From Sweltsa coloradensis (Eukaryota > Arthropoda > Insecta > Plecoptera > Chloroperlidae), in contig JAMZAV010002031.1 in NCBI GenBank assembly GCA_024449915.1, forward strand, positions 1 to 64,000: a stretch of 64,000 bases of DNA, in the 5' to 3' direction. Positions 9,870 to 20,900 of this stretch are shown here, one piece after another. The stretch's first letter is position 1. Each line of letters starts with the position of its first letter. The position numbers and the translations under genes are program-made. Under the pieces are notes generated by a model. That model worked only from the letters and a program-made list of their open reading frames with translations. It ran no database searches and was not told the DNA's origin.

Positions 9870-12800
9870 TTAAACATAATCATTAAATCGAGAAGGTGGT
9901 TTGATAATGCGCCCACTCCGGGTTTGATTATTATTTTTATTACCAGTGGGAACAGCTTTACCAGGTGAAAGTACCTGTGAGCTTGAAGCATTAGCATTAC
10001 CATTACTGGTTGACATTTGCACCCGTGGCAAGATATCAGGATTGAAATTGGGTGGAATCAGCTGAGCCTCCTCTGCTGGATTGAATGCATCAGTAGGCCT
10101 AGGTCTATTGACAACTGCTGACTTCCTCAAGTCATGCCTATTCCTACGGAGCACCTGCCCATCTTCAGTACTAATTACATATGATCGAGGCAAATTATGT
10201 TTCTCAATAATTTTAGCTGGTTCCCAAACACCATCTCTCCTCCAAACAACATTTTCATCCTTTTCCAAAGGTATGAGTGGTTTAGCATTTCTGTCATGAA
10301 ACAACTTTTGTTTATTTTGAAGTACCTGAAGGGTAGGGACTACATTTGTCTGTACACAAGTATCTAACTGAGAAGCTACCACTGGAATGCGTGTTTTCAG
10401 CTTTCGCGACATCAGTAGTTGCGCTGGCGAAACCTGCATTCCCGTGATAGGCATGTTTCGATACTCAAGCAGAAACATGTACAAGTCACCGTTAGTATGA
10501 TTTGCCTTCTTGAGCATGTTTTTTAGCAATTTTAAACCGCATTTTCTGACATGCCATTCGATTTTGGATACCGCGGGCTTGATGTTTTCGTTTCAAATTG
10601 CCATGCCTTTGCAAATGCCTTAAATTCCGCACTGGAAAAAGGCATGTTGTCCGACATTAACGTATCGCAAACGCCCAGCCGAGAGAATACCGCTTTGAAT
10701 TTGCCAATAAGTTCCTTGGCGGTTTTGTTCTTTATCTGAATTAACTCTATCCATTTAGAATAGAAGTCTTTGATTACCAATACGAGCTTCCTTTATATTC
10801 AAGGATATCAGCTGCGATAGTTTCCCAAGCTCGATTAGGGACAGGATGTGGCAAGAGAGGTTCTTTAGTGTTTTTAGGGAGGAACCTTTCGCAAGTAGCA
10901 CAACTTGCTACAAGATTGTTTATGTCCCTAGTCATACCCTGCCAACAAAATGTTTGTCTAGCCCTGGCTTTAGTTTTTTCCCATGCCAAAGTGGCCTTGA
11001 TGCAAGAGATCAAGCATGCGTTTACGTAGTGTAGGAGGAACAAAGAGTCTGTCACCCACAAACATTAGTCCTTCATCAAAGGATAACTCATCCTTTAGGT
11101 TCCAAAAATATTTAACCGAGGAAGGGACTTGATGAATGTGTTGTGGCCAACCATTGTAGTGTAAATCATGCAAAATGTTTGCCTCTTCACACTTCTTTGT
11201 CTCTACTGAAATTCAACCCTCCTATCGTCAGACATCGGTAGATGTTTAGAGATTGAATGGATAACTTGGTTGAATTCCGGGTCATCGTTGACTGTGTATG
11301 GCAGATAGCACGAGACAATGTGTCTGCCATATACATGAATTTACCGGGTAAATATTCAACTTCCAGTCATACTTTAGTATCTTAAGTTGCATTCGCTGAA
11401 GTCTAGGCGAAATTTGATTTATGTTTTTAGTCACAATCGGAATTAGGGGTTTATGATCGGTTTGGACACGCGTTTGCCTACCGTAAATATATTGGTGGAA
11501 CTTTTGAACACCATAGCAAATCCCGAGCATTTCCTTTTCTATTTGAGGATACGAAAATTCTGTTGGGGTCATGCTACGAGAAGCGTAGGCAATTGGTCTA
11601 CCATCTTGCAACAAACAGGCACCCAAGCCCGATTTTGATGCGTCTGTCTGCAGACACAACGGTTTCTTTTCGTCATAGTAGGGTAACGTGGGTGCTGAGC
11701 ATAGCATCCTTTTTATTTCTAGCTCGGCTTTAACCTGTTCTGGTCCCCACTCCCATTGAACGGTATATTTTAACAGTTGTCGAAGTGGTTCCGAAATACT
11801 CGACAAGTTGGGAATGAATTGACCCACATAATTTACCATCCCTAGAAATCTCCGTAACTCGGTTACATTTACAGGAGAGGGCAATTCACGAATTGCTTTC
11901 ACTCTTTCTGGATCAGCTTTCAAACCATCAGCTGAAATTATGTGTCCCATATACTTTACCTCGTTCACCCTGAACTGAAACTTATTCAGGATTGAACTTG
12001 ATACCTAAGCTTTTAGCACGCTCAAATACCGACACGAGAGCCTTGTCATGCTCTTCTAGCGTTCGACCTGCCACGATTAAATCATCGAATATTACTTGGA
12101 CATTAGCGAGATCACCAAAGTTTTCAAAATTCTTTATCTGAAATACCTCAGCGGCAGACGAGATACCATACGGCATTCTGAGGAATTTGTACCGGCCGAA
12201 TGGACTATTGAATGTACAGTAGTCTGTACAACTAGAATCTAAAAGTACTTGCATGAATCCCTCAGACATGTCAACGACTGAGAAATAGGACATTCCTGAT
12301 AGATTAGTCAGAATGTCATCAGTTGTAGGGATCGGGTAGTGTTCCCTCTTAATTGCTTTGTTTAAGTCTTAAGGATCTAGGCACACTCGTAGAGAACCAT
12401 TTGCTTTCTCCACTATTACCAGTTACTCACCCAGTCAGTAGGTCCACTGACTTTTTCAATTATTTGCCTCGACTCCAATGAGTCCAGTGTATCTTTTAGT
12501 TTCCCCCTCAGTGACACGGGTACCTTCCTAGGTGGGTGGATAACTGGCACACAATCTGTCCTTAAGAATTATTTTTATGCGTACCTGGCATGCAACCTAA
12601 CTCACCATAAATACCTCATTGTACTCTGAAGTACATTTTCCTTGGTTAGGCCCATACTAGCTTACTTTCCTCAGCACATTGATTCTTTGCACAAGGTTGA
12701 GTTGTACACATGCACTTAGACCTAACAATGGCCTACATTCAAGGTCTGCTAGCATGAAACTAATTTTCACTGGCTCATTTTGTCCTTTAGAACACATTAG

Positions 12801-12960
12801 TTCCACTTTACCTACCGGTTTAACCTTGTGGTTGCCAAAAGTTATTAAAGTGGTATTGGTTTTAACAACCTTTGCATTTTGACTACAGTTTAGCTGTTTG
12901 AACAGCTTGACAGGTATGAAACTCACCTGAGCCCCTGTGTCTAGTTTTGAATATTACCTT
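9870..12960 (-). pseudogene. Nested Gypsy pol: protease, RT, RNase H, integrase
   Basis: Minus-strand reading. Protease has the DTGAQVSF active site near 12935-12955, then a GLSACVQL helix region. RT is broken between about 12650 and 12294 (an in-frame stop where DPRDLNK is expected) and resumes with VVDMSEGFMQV and the catalytic VIFDDLIVAG. The aspartates are conserved; the phenylalanine form is usual in this group as I recall it. RNase H has LQTDASKSGLGA and VQTDHKPL. Integrase has the HHCC finger (11173-10850), core motifs VIKDFYSKW, MSDNMPFSS and YPKSNGMSENAV, and ends at 9870. At least four frame breaks make it non-functional. Confidence 0.9.
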
Positions 12961-13050
12961 ACCAGCGGGCCCTCCTAGGCCTAGGCCCACATCAATTATT
13001 GATGTCCACTCACGTCCCTCTAGGCCTAGCACCTGTGCATTTTATACTGT

Positions 13051-13903
13051 TCAGACACCCATTTCCACATAAAGTTCATCTTTATCAGAGGTGTTAGATT
13101 GTTTTTCTTCAGATTCTACACACTCACAGGCGTGTACATTCTTCTTCGAGCACATTTTCGCAAAATGATTGAATCCTTTACATTTATTACACTGCTTATT
13201 GTAAGCAGGACACGATTTTGGCACATGGTTGTACCCACATTTTGAACACTTGATTTTTGTAGCACTACTGTTGCCATCATTCATAGGCCTAGGCGGTTTC
13301 GGTAGGCCTACGGTCTTCTGCTTTCTCCCGGGCTGTTTCTTCACGTAGTCGATGGCGGTCTTCTCCTCCAGGACCTGTGCTTGCTCTCGACTCACTTCGG
13401 CAGCTCTGCAGAATTCTGATGCCTTCTCTAGGGTGAGATCCGGAATTCGTAGTAGTTTCTCCTTCATCCCTGGATACCTAACCCCAACCACTATACGTAG
13501 GAGTAGTAGCGGTTTTAGGTTTTCACCAAACTCGCACGAGTTTAGCAAGGATCTTCAACTGCGTTAGGAACTGGTCAAATGTTTCGCTCTCGCTTTGAGA
13601 ACGATTGAAAAACATGTATTGTTCAAACACTATGTTCTTCTTTGGCGAACAGTACGCTTCGAATCTGCTCATCACGGCCTCGAGCGATTTCCTTTCTTGA
13701 TTGCTCAAATCAAACGTATTATACGTCCGTAACGCTTCGTCCCCAATTAGATTGAGAAATATTGCGACTTGGTCTTCAGGGTCTTCTTTGTAGCCCTGTG
13801 ACGCCCTCATGTATATTTCGAATTTCTGCTTCCAGAATTTCCAATTTTGATGGACATTTCCCGACAATTCCAATTCGGGGGGCTTCCTATATTCTTTAGA
13901 CAT
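13051..13903 (-). pseudogene. Nested Gypsy gag (capsid and zinc knuckles)
   Basis: It starts at the ATG near 13903 (MSKEYRKPPELELSG). The capsid-like part has FLNLIGDEALRTYNTF and FEQYMFFNRSQ. A frame change lies in the overlap 13523-13548. The C-terminal part has two CCHC-type knuckles (CSKCGYNHVPKSC and CNKCKGFNHFAKMC). The product would package the element RNA. The central 264 bases are duplicated at 9171-9434. Confidence 0.85.
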
Positions 13904-14059
13904 TTTCTTCTCAAGTTATTTTGGCAGTTACTATGCTTTTACACTGAAAATGCTAATTGTAAGTGATTCTAGGCTATCACTTACCATGTGGTCGGCGAAT
14001 GTGAGGTTATGCGTTCACTTATCTTTTATTATCGTCTGAATCCTAACCTGTATTTCTGC

Positions 14060-14078
14060 TGCGTACTTCTTGACACCA
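14060..14078 (-). other. Nested Gypsy primer-binding site
   Basis: Directly inside the 5' LTR the minus strand reads TGGTGTCAAGAAGTACGC. TGG pairs with the tRNA 3' CCA. I do not assign the tRNA. Confidence 0.6.
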
Positions 14079-14327
14079 TGAGATGATATTAGGGTTGTTA
14101 TTAGTTACATTAATAACACGTTGTTGAACTTAGATTGGGTTCTTTAATTAATAGAAACAGGTAATACGATACATAAGTGAAACCTCTATGTCATGGCTTA
14201 CAACCAACAGGGAACGGAAGTCACCAGGCCTAGGTCACATGACCAAACACAGCCTTCTATTTGGCTGTCTGCATCCACATCATGCAGCGGTGACCAGTCA
14301 GCTGTTGTGTCATAACAAAACATCACA
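14079..14327 (-). repeat. Nested Gypsy 5' LTR
   Basis: 249 bp, no difference seen by eye from 9429-9677. Copia protease sequence resumes immediately at 14328. Confidence 0.92.
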
Positions 14328-14788
14328 GTCAAGTTCAGCGGTTGCAATGACGACCGTCTTTTGAGTTATCTGGCAGGTGGCATCCTCGAACGTCACCGTG
14401 TACCCACTACGAGTTGCACATTGAACCGATAACAACCCGCCATCCAGTTCCGGAATGTACAGCACATCCTTGAGGTATACTTGTTCCACCTTACCGTTTG
14501 GAGTGTTGCACGACAACCACCCGCTACCGATTCCTTCCGCAGAGATCGTTGAGTGAGTTGTCTGCCAAATATACCTGGGTCTTTACATCATGCAACGCAG
14601 TAAAGACCTTTTGTTGCTTGTCATGTGGCTCGTAGCTCCTGAGTCCACATACCAGCGGTCGGCCTGGTCCTTGTGTATACTGCTCCATACCGCAAAGGAG
14701 TGCTGGGGTGCTGCACTGCTGCCAACATCCTGGATGCGTACCATGCAGTTAGCTTTCTCCTTTACCTTGCCTAGATGTGTTTTGTAGG
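14328..14788 (-). pseudogene. Copia 1 protease region
   Basis: Minus strand. After gag the frames carry WYVDSG-type aspartic protease sequence (about 14650), a DNSL/LADN-type strand, and then YLKDVLYIPELDGGLLSV, the typical copia protease tail. The first half is in a different frame from the second (frameshift near 14530). It is cut at 14328 by the Gypsy and continues at 9107. Confidence 0.8.
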
Positions 14789-15526
14789 CTACTTGAGGCA
14801 GTCTGCCTTCAGATGGCCTTTCATTTTACAGTAGAAACATTCCCGTTCCTCCTTACCTGACTTGCTCCCTTTTGGCACCTGCTTGCCGTACGTGCCCGCC
14901 TCTTGTCTCTTGTGATATGTTGTCTGGAGGGCTACCTCGTTGTCGCGATGGTCCCGCGTCGCCTCGACACGGCGCTGGTACTCGTCGGTCAACTTGCCAG
15001 AGACATATTCGACGTTCAAGTCTTTCTCGTCTCTTCCTTCAAGGGCTGTAACTAACGTAGAGTATGACTCCGGTAGACTGCACAACATGACTGCTACTAG
15101 GTCGTCGTCTTCGACCTTTTTTCCCATGCCCCGCAATTGACCCACAACCTCCAGCATGGAGTTGAGGTGCGCCTGCATGGTACCTTGGGTAAACCTCATC
15201 CCATACAATTTTCGCATTAGATATAGTCGGCTGCCAATAGTGGATCTCTCATGCAACCTTTGCAGCATGGCCCACATTTCCTTGGCCGTCTCAAGTTGAG
15301 CGAGATGAAGCAACTGGTCATCTTCGACACTGAGACATATTGCTGCAATGGCCTTGCATTCCAGTTTTCCCCAGTCACTGGGCTCTGGGTCTGGCTTGGG
15401 TTTGGTGACTACATCCCACAATCCATCCCTCATGAGTACTACCTTTAATTTTAACTTCCACAGTTGATAATTTGCATTATTCAACTTGGTGATCAACATT
15501 TTAGAGTTATCACCTGCAACAGCCAT
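14789..15526 (-). CDS. Copia 1 gag (UBN2-type, one zinc knuckle)
   Basis: A 245-residue intact frame starting MAVAGDNSKMLITKLNNANY. It contains the copia-gag signature LNNANYQLWKLKLKVVL, a central helical part (AKEMWAMLQRLH, LMRKLYGMRF) and a C-terminal CCHC knuckle CFYCKMKGHLKADC. It would form the element's particle and bind its RNA. The start ATG lies about 120 bases inside the primer-binding site, as expected. The only intact gene of this element. Confidence 0.9.
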   Translation of the reverse strand: MAVAGDNSKMLITKLNNANYQLWKLKLKVVLMRDGLWDVVTKPKPDPEPSDWGKLECKAIAAICLSVEDDQLLHLAQLETAKEMWAMLQRLHERSTIGSRLYLMRKLYGMRFTQGTMQAHLNSMLEVVGQLRGMGKKVEDDDLVAVMLCSLPESYSTLVTALEGRDEKDLNVEYVSGKLTDEYQRRVEATRDHRDNEVALQTTYHKRQEAGTYGKQVPKGSKSGKEERECFYCKMKGHLKADCLK

Positions 15527-15631
15527 GCTTGATCCTGGCCTATCCTAGGCCTAGGCCTACTTTCAGGAAATTAAAAGTACTCACCCGTACGTGTCAACCT
15601 TAACCTCGTTTTTAGGCGCAGATAAAGTGTT

Positions 15632-15645
15632 CTAGGCCCATAACC
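15632..15645 (-). other. Copia 1 primer-binding site matching initiator tRNA-Met anticodon arm
   Basis: Plus strand CTAGGCCCATAACC abuts the 5' LTR. GGCCCATAACC is identical to the anticodon stem-loop of metazoan initiator tRNA-Met, so the minus (sense) strand can pair with an internal tRNA fragment, as in Drosophila copia. Confidence 0.8.
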
Positions 15646-15992
15646 TAAAGAAACACTTTAGGTGATGAATAGAAACGTTTATTCTTTACAGTTAATAATA
15701 TGAGACATAATACAAAAAACTAAGCTTTTATGCTACTTGGTACGATCAGAGATGAGGGACGCCTCGAAAAAGCGGGAGTTGTAGTAACTGCTTGCACCGT
15801 GAAGGACGTCTGCTTCTGGGCGTGGCCTACTACAGAGGTCAAAACGTAATCGATACTATTACTACCAATCTTGCAAACATCGACTTATGCGATCTAGTAA
15901 ACTAGGCCTAAGTTAAACACAATAGCATGGCTAAAGTCACTTGGGCTAATAAGCCTACTCATTCGAGTGAACAAAGGGCGCACAGTCCAACA
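15646..15992 (-). repeat. Copia 1 5' LTR
   Basis: 347 bp, ending AGTCCAACA next to target duplication GAGTT at 15993-15997. Confidence 0.9.
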
Positions 15993-16642
15993 GAGTTCAA
16001 AAAAACAATGCCCGAGTAGATATTTACATATATCAAATGAAAGCTAGAAGTGGCCCGATTACAAAAACGTATGATGTATTATTGGGTCGGGTAGCTTTCA
16101 AAAAAGTGGGGGGTAAGGTCAAAATGTGGAAAATTTGAGTTCAAGAAAACAATGCTTGAATACATATTCACATATATCAAATGTAAGCTTGAAACAACCC
16201 ACAGCGACAACCTCAGCGTTACAAAAATATATGATGCATTATTGGGTTTGGTAGCTTTTCGTCAATTGAAGAGAGGCGCGGGGGGGGGGGGAAACCATCC
16301 TTTTAAAATGTTATTTTGAGTTGCAGAAATCAAAGTTAATGAAATTATTTGTATATATCAATTGTAAGATCGGATCACAAACAGCACAAGAATATACGGT
16401 CGCATATTGTAAGGGTTAATTCTAAGGTCGAAATGAGGTGCTAAAAGTCAAAATCGGAATTTTTTACGTTGCAATGCATGTAGGGGCAAGTCTACAGATA
16501 TATTAAATGATAGCTTATAACGAGCCCTTTGCTAAAAAGTATAATGTATAATTGGGACGGTTGGCTTTTGATAACAAAACAAAAAATCTGTAAAAATTAC
16601 AATGATATTGTGAAAACGTCTTTATACAATATATTGTAATTA
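15993..16642 (+). repeat. ~148-bp satellite, left arm block 3
   Basis: The array continues after the Copia: monomers at about 16028, 16171, 16354 and 16500, increasingly diverged, with G-runs at 16278-16290. It ends TTGTAATTAAATGATACG, which runs into the inner inverted repeat of the giant foldback. Confidence 0.75.
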
Positions 16643-17729
16643 AATGATACGACGAGCATGGCCATTTTATTCCTGATACCTTTTGTTTAAAATGGGAGTG
16701 TTTTTTTTAACCATAACCATATTACATTAACAATATAAACACATTTAAAAATACATTTGGAATAGTAAGTTGCTGTTACGGTTTTATGAGGACGTGTCTA
16801 TGTATACAAAGTCGTCAAAGTATGCAAAGCTCTTATTGGTCTACATGCCTTAACGGGTTGTGATACGGTGAGTTCATTTGCTGGAATATGCAAAGTTGAA
16901 GCACAGAAAGAAATAATGAGATCTTACGAATATCGAGCATGTTTGAGCCAACTAGGCAATCTTGGACGATTGGAGAAGAGTTGGTTGCTACTTTAGAAGC
17001 TTTTGTCTGCGAGATGTATTCATCACAATCTCTCGTCACAAACATGAACGTTGTAGGTTATGAATTATTTCGCAACAAAGGGGGGGGGGGGGAATTGATT
17101 TTGCTCAGCTTCCACCTTGCAAGGACTGTTTCTTTCAACACCTTAAACGGGCAAACTCTCAATCAGCAAATTGGTTCCTTTGTCTTGATACATTCCTGGG
17201 CCTGTTGGACTTGGCTGGAAATTGGATACAGATGGACAACTTGTGGTGGAGTGGATGACTGGATCGCCTGCCCCTGAAGCAGTGATGCAGCTTCTTGCCT
17301 GCAAATGAAGTAAGATTTGCAAGCTACCTGATTGCCAATGTCTGGATAATAACCTTATGTGCACCGATGCATGCAAACTTAAGGGATGTACTAATATGCC
17401 ACCAGCAGATGAGAATGAATGTGGTATATATATCGTCACAAAACTTGGAGTCTGACACAGATAGCGAAAAGCAAGTTCAAGGTACAGTTCATCAGTAATT
17501 TGATCATATTTCACATAAAATGAAAGACGACTTTAAATACATGTAGAGTGAAGACACGCCCTCATAAAACAGTAACAGCAACTTACTATTCCGAATGTAT
17601 TTTAAAATGTGTTCATATGGTACCTAAATGTAATATGGTTATATGGTTTTAAAAAGCACGCCCATTTTAACCAAGAGGTATCAGCAATAAAATGGCCATG
17701 CTATTCAGTATAATGCTCGTCGTATCATT
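16643..17729. mobile_element. Inner segment of the giant foldback (160-bp inverted repeat plus loop)
   Basis: AATGATACGACGAGCAT at 16643 is mirrored at 17713-17729. The inverse match runs on for about 160 bases (GCCATTTTATT, CTGATACC, AAGTTGCTGTTAC, GTTTTATGAGG). The loop holds the cysteine-rich pseudogene. This could also be read as a separate 1.09-kb TIR element, but the symmetry continues without break into the satellite arms. Confidence 0.7.
16939..17476 (+). pseudogene. Decayed cysteine-rich (CXC-like) transposon-associated gene
   Basis: Three plus-strand frames join into one decayed gene. First, EELVATLEAFVCEMYSS (about 16977-17030). Second, LPPCKDCFFQHLKRANSQSA (about 17110-17170). 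Third, from about 17190, GPVGLGWKLDTDGQLVVEW, TGSPAPEAVMQLLACK, a TGA stop where cysteine is expected, then CKLPDCQCLDNNLMC and CTDACKLKGCTNM, ending at TGA 17474-17476. I recognise this arrangement (FVC-MY, LPP-C-D, G-GW, W, AP-A--LLACKC and a cysteine cluster) from uncharacterised repeat-associated proteins in many invertebrate genomes. The cysteine spacing is like the CXC DNA-binding domain. Function unknown; transposon cargo or a transposase-linked gene is inference. Two frame breaks and one stop make it dead. Confidence 0.65.
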
Positions 17730-18371
17730 GGATGAGCGTAGCGAGCGAAGCGAAGATTCCATATCACTACACTGGAGAAAAAAATCCGGAATGTTTTTTT
17801 TTTCTTCTTTTTTTGTATTTTTGTCTGTCTGTTAACACGATTCCGGCTAAACTGATACTCCGATTGCGATGAAATTTTATGGAGGCCTTCGAAATCTCTG
17901 AACTTAGAACTGCCACGTTTTTGAGCGCAATAGGAAAAAAAATTCTCGTGAAAATCGCAATTTTACGATTTTTTTCGATTTTAAAAAAATCTCTTCGACT
18001 TATAACACCTACAGACTTGGTTGGATTGTAATGATTTTTTCACAGAACCTTAATTTTATGAATTGATATATTCGTGTGAAATTTGAGCGTAATCTAAAAA
18101 ATATTTCTCATGAAAATCGCAATTTTACGATTTTTTTCGATTTTTTCAATTTCTTCGACTTATAACACCTACATGCTTAAAATTTAAATTTAAGTAAATT
18201 TTTTATTTAATTTAAGTTAACTTTTTATTTAATTTAATTTAATTTTTAAAAAATCTTCCAACTTAGTAATGATTTTTTCACAGAACAACAGAAAATCCGC
18301 ATAACACATGGTAGCTCAATGCACCAATTACGCTCATCCAACAACGCGGCGGGACTAAAGCGTTTTCCTAG
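17730..18371 (+). mobile_element. Helentron-like H element, copy 5 (642 bp)
   Basis: It starts GGATGAGCGTAGCGAGCG and ends TTTTCCTAG. It is inserted in the right arm of the giant foldback with T on both flanks. The left arm (16636-16650) supplies the empty site: without the insert both arms read ATCATTT then TAATTA, so there is no target duplication. Confidence 0.78.
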
Positions 18372-18529
18372 TTTAATTAGAACATATTGTACAAAGATGT
18401 TTTCACAATATCATTGTAATTTTGACAGATTTTGTCTTAAAGGCGATTGTCCCCATTTTTTTAATCAAAACTACCCGTCCCAATTATACATCATACTTTT
18501 TACCAAAGGGCTCCTTATAAGCTTTTATT
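18372..18529 (-). repeat. Satellite edge of the right arm
   Basis: Inverse of about 16550-16640: ACAATATCATTGTAATTTT pairs with AAAATTACAATGATATTGT. It continues after the next H element at 19636. Confidence 0.75.
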
Positions 18530-19635
18530 AGATGAGCGTAGCGAGCGAAGCGAAGATTCCATTTCACTACACTGGAGAAAAAAATCCGAAATGTTTTTAT
18601 TCTTTCTTTCTTTTTTTTGTATTTTTGTCTGTTTGTTAACACGATTCCGGCTAAACCGACACTCCAATTGCGATGAAATTTTGTCTTCGAAATCTCTGAA
18701 CTTAGATCTGCACGGTTCGAAAAATCGATAAAAAAATTATTTCTTATGAAAATCGCAATTTTATGATTTTGTTTCGATTTTTAAAAAAATCTTCGACTTA
18801 TAACACCTACATGCTTTATTCGATTGTAATGATTTTTTCACAAAACCGTAATTTTATGAATTAATTTATTTGTGGGAAATTTGAGCGCAATCAAACAATT
18901 ATTTCTCATAATAATTGCAATTTTACGATTTTGCTATAATGCTGCGATAATGCTAAGGCTTTTACAATTTTTTTTTTAAGTGATAGGTGTTTTAGATTAA
19001 AAAACAATACATCTAAACATTTACCAGACGGATTTTATAATTTTTGTTTTGTTTGATAAATATGATTTTTTGCCTTTGCTTTGTTGGAAAATGTATGTTT
19101 TTTGTAACAAATCTATATTTCCCATATTTTAATTAAAAGACTATACATCTCATCACAAAAGTGTCTAGTGAATTTGTCAGAATAAGACTTGTGAGCATAT
19201 TAAAAAAGAAATTATCTTTTTATCTTAAAAACTGTAGAATAAGTAGGAATTTTTTTTAGCAAATGTGCTAGAATAAAAGTTTTGAGATAATAGCATTTCA
19301 AGTTTATTTATGTTGTTTTCTTGGTAAATTTGAGTGAAACATAGCGTAAAGGTTCAGTTTATTTATTTTACATGAATTCACTTGGCCTTTATAACCATTC
19401 TCCCACGCAAAATAGCATGCAGCGCTCAAAAAAAATATTCATTTAATGCTTTTAGCATTATATCAGCATAAAATAAATTTATGTAGTCAATTAATAAAAT
19501 AGTAAACTTAATAAACAATTCAAACAATAATAATGCAAAATTGCTGGTTTTTCATATATTTTCAGTGAAATAACCCCTTAAACAATTACGCTCATCCAAC
19601 AACGCGCCTGAAAAAGCGTTTGCGAAGCTTCCTAG
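18530..19635 (+). mobile_element. Helentron-like H element, copy 6 (1.1 kb, with extra internal sequence)
   Basis: It starts AGATGAGCGTAGCGAGCG and ends with the variant 3' terminus CGCTCATCC, hairpin AACGC-GCCTGAAAAA-GCGTT, then CTTCCTAG, with T flanks. About 18950-19580 does not match the other copies, is AT-rich and has no ORF; it may be an acquired filler or another insertion. Confidence 0.65.
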
Positions 19636-20900
19636 TTTAAAATATGTGTAGATTTGCCCCCGCATGCATTGCATCGTAAAAATTCAGATTTTGACTTTTA
19701 GCTCCCCATTTTGACCCAGAATTAACTCTTGAAATAAGCAACCGTATATTTTTGTGCTGTTCATGATGCGATCTTACAATTTGATAAATAGAAATAGTTT
19801 CATTAACTTTGATTTCTGCAACTTAATATTACATTTTATTTAAATTATTGCCCCCCCCCCCACACACCCCCCGCCCTCACCACGCTCCCTTCTCCAGTTG
19901 ACCAAAAGCTACCAAAACCAATAATGCATCATACATTTTTGTAAAGAGGTAATTTAAAGCTTTCATTTGATAGATGTTAATATATAATTGGTCATTATTT
20001 TCTTGAACTCAAATTTACACATTTTGACCTTACCCCCCCATTTTTGACCAAAATCGACTTACCTCGATAATGCATCATAAGTTTTTGAAATAGGGTTTTT
20101 CAAGCTTTCATTTGATATATGTGAATATGTAATCAAGCATTGATTTCTTGAACTCAAATTTATACATTTTGACCTTACCCCCCACTTTTTTGTACCAAAA
20201 GCTACCCGACCCAATAATACAACATACGTTTCTGTAGTCGGGCCACTTCTAACTTTCATTTGATGTATGTAAATATCTAATTAGGGCATTGTTATCTTGA
20301 ACTCTAATTTACACATTTTGACCTTACCCCCCCCCCCCCCATTTTTTGACCAAAAGTTTACCACCTCAATAATGTGGCATACATTTTCGTAATGGGGTCA
20401 TTTTAAGCTTACATTAAATTGATATTATGTGAACATCTATTCGGCCATTATTTTCTTGAACTAAAATTTACACATTTTGACCTTACCCCCGACTTTTGTG
20501 TACGAAAAGCGTCCCGATACAATAATATACATCATAGGTTTTTCTAATCGGGCCACTTCTAGCTTTCATTTGATACATGTAAATATTTAATCGGGCATTG
20601 TTTTCTTGAACTCTAATTTACACATTTTGACCTAACCCCTCCCCCCCATTTTTTGACCAAAACTTAAACACCTCAATAATGTGTCATACATTTTCGTGAT
20701 GAGGTCATTTTAAGCTTTCATTTGATATGTGAACATCTATTCGCCCTTTTTTTTCTTGAACTCAAATTTACACTTTGGGACCTTCCCCCCCCCCCCCCCG
20801 ATTTTGACCAAAAGCTACCCGCCCTAATAATACATCATACTTTTTTGAAAAGGGGACATTTCAAGCTTTCATTTGATATACGTAAGAACTTGCCCGGAAA
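19636..20900 (-). repeat. ~148-bp satellite, right arm (inverted)
   Basis: At least seven monomers in the opposite orientation, marked by AGCTTTCATTTGATAT near 19955, 20102, 20250, 20560, 20710 and 20860, each with a C-run (up to 14 C). The two monomer types alternate as in the left arm. Confidence 0.82.

Larger units (their letters stand above)
9108..14327 (-). mobile_element. Gypsy LTR retrotransposon nested in Copia 1
   Basis: A minus-strand Gypsy (order PR-RT-RH-IN) with 249-bp LTRs at 9429-9677 and 14079-14327 that look identical by eye, plus an extra chimeric LTR/gag segment at its left end. It interrupts the Copia protease/pre-integrase region: Copia sequence stops at 14328 and resumes at 9107. 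Outer flanks CACCA and GTCAA do not match, so no 5-bp target duplication is visible, consistent with a rearranged end. The proteins resemble the group often annotated in animals as K02A2.6-like. Confidence 0.9.
5988..15992 (-). mobile_element. Copia LTR retrotransposon 1, containing a nested Gypsy
   Basis: A complete Copia on the minus strand: 5' LTR at 15646-15992, primer-binding site, gag, protease, integrase, RT, RNase H, polypurine tract (GGCGAGAAGGGG on the minus strand at 6335-6346) and 3' LTR at 5988-6334. The 5-bp target duplication GAGTT flanks it at 5983-5987 and 15993-15997, and removing it restores the satellite monomer. A Gypsy element splits it at 9108-14327. Order PR-IN-RT-RH is diagnostic of Ty1/copia. 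The genes carry frameshifts. Confidence 0.93.

Noticed and set aside
9108..14327. Target duplication CACCA for the nested Gypsy
   Set aside because: CACCA at the left flank matches the internal primer-site edge, not the right flank (GTCAA), so it is not a duplication.
4320..20900. CRISPR-like array, from regularly spaced repeats
   Set aside because: The ~148-base units are contiguous satellite with no unique spacers, in a eukaryotic transposon context.
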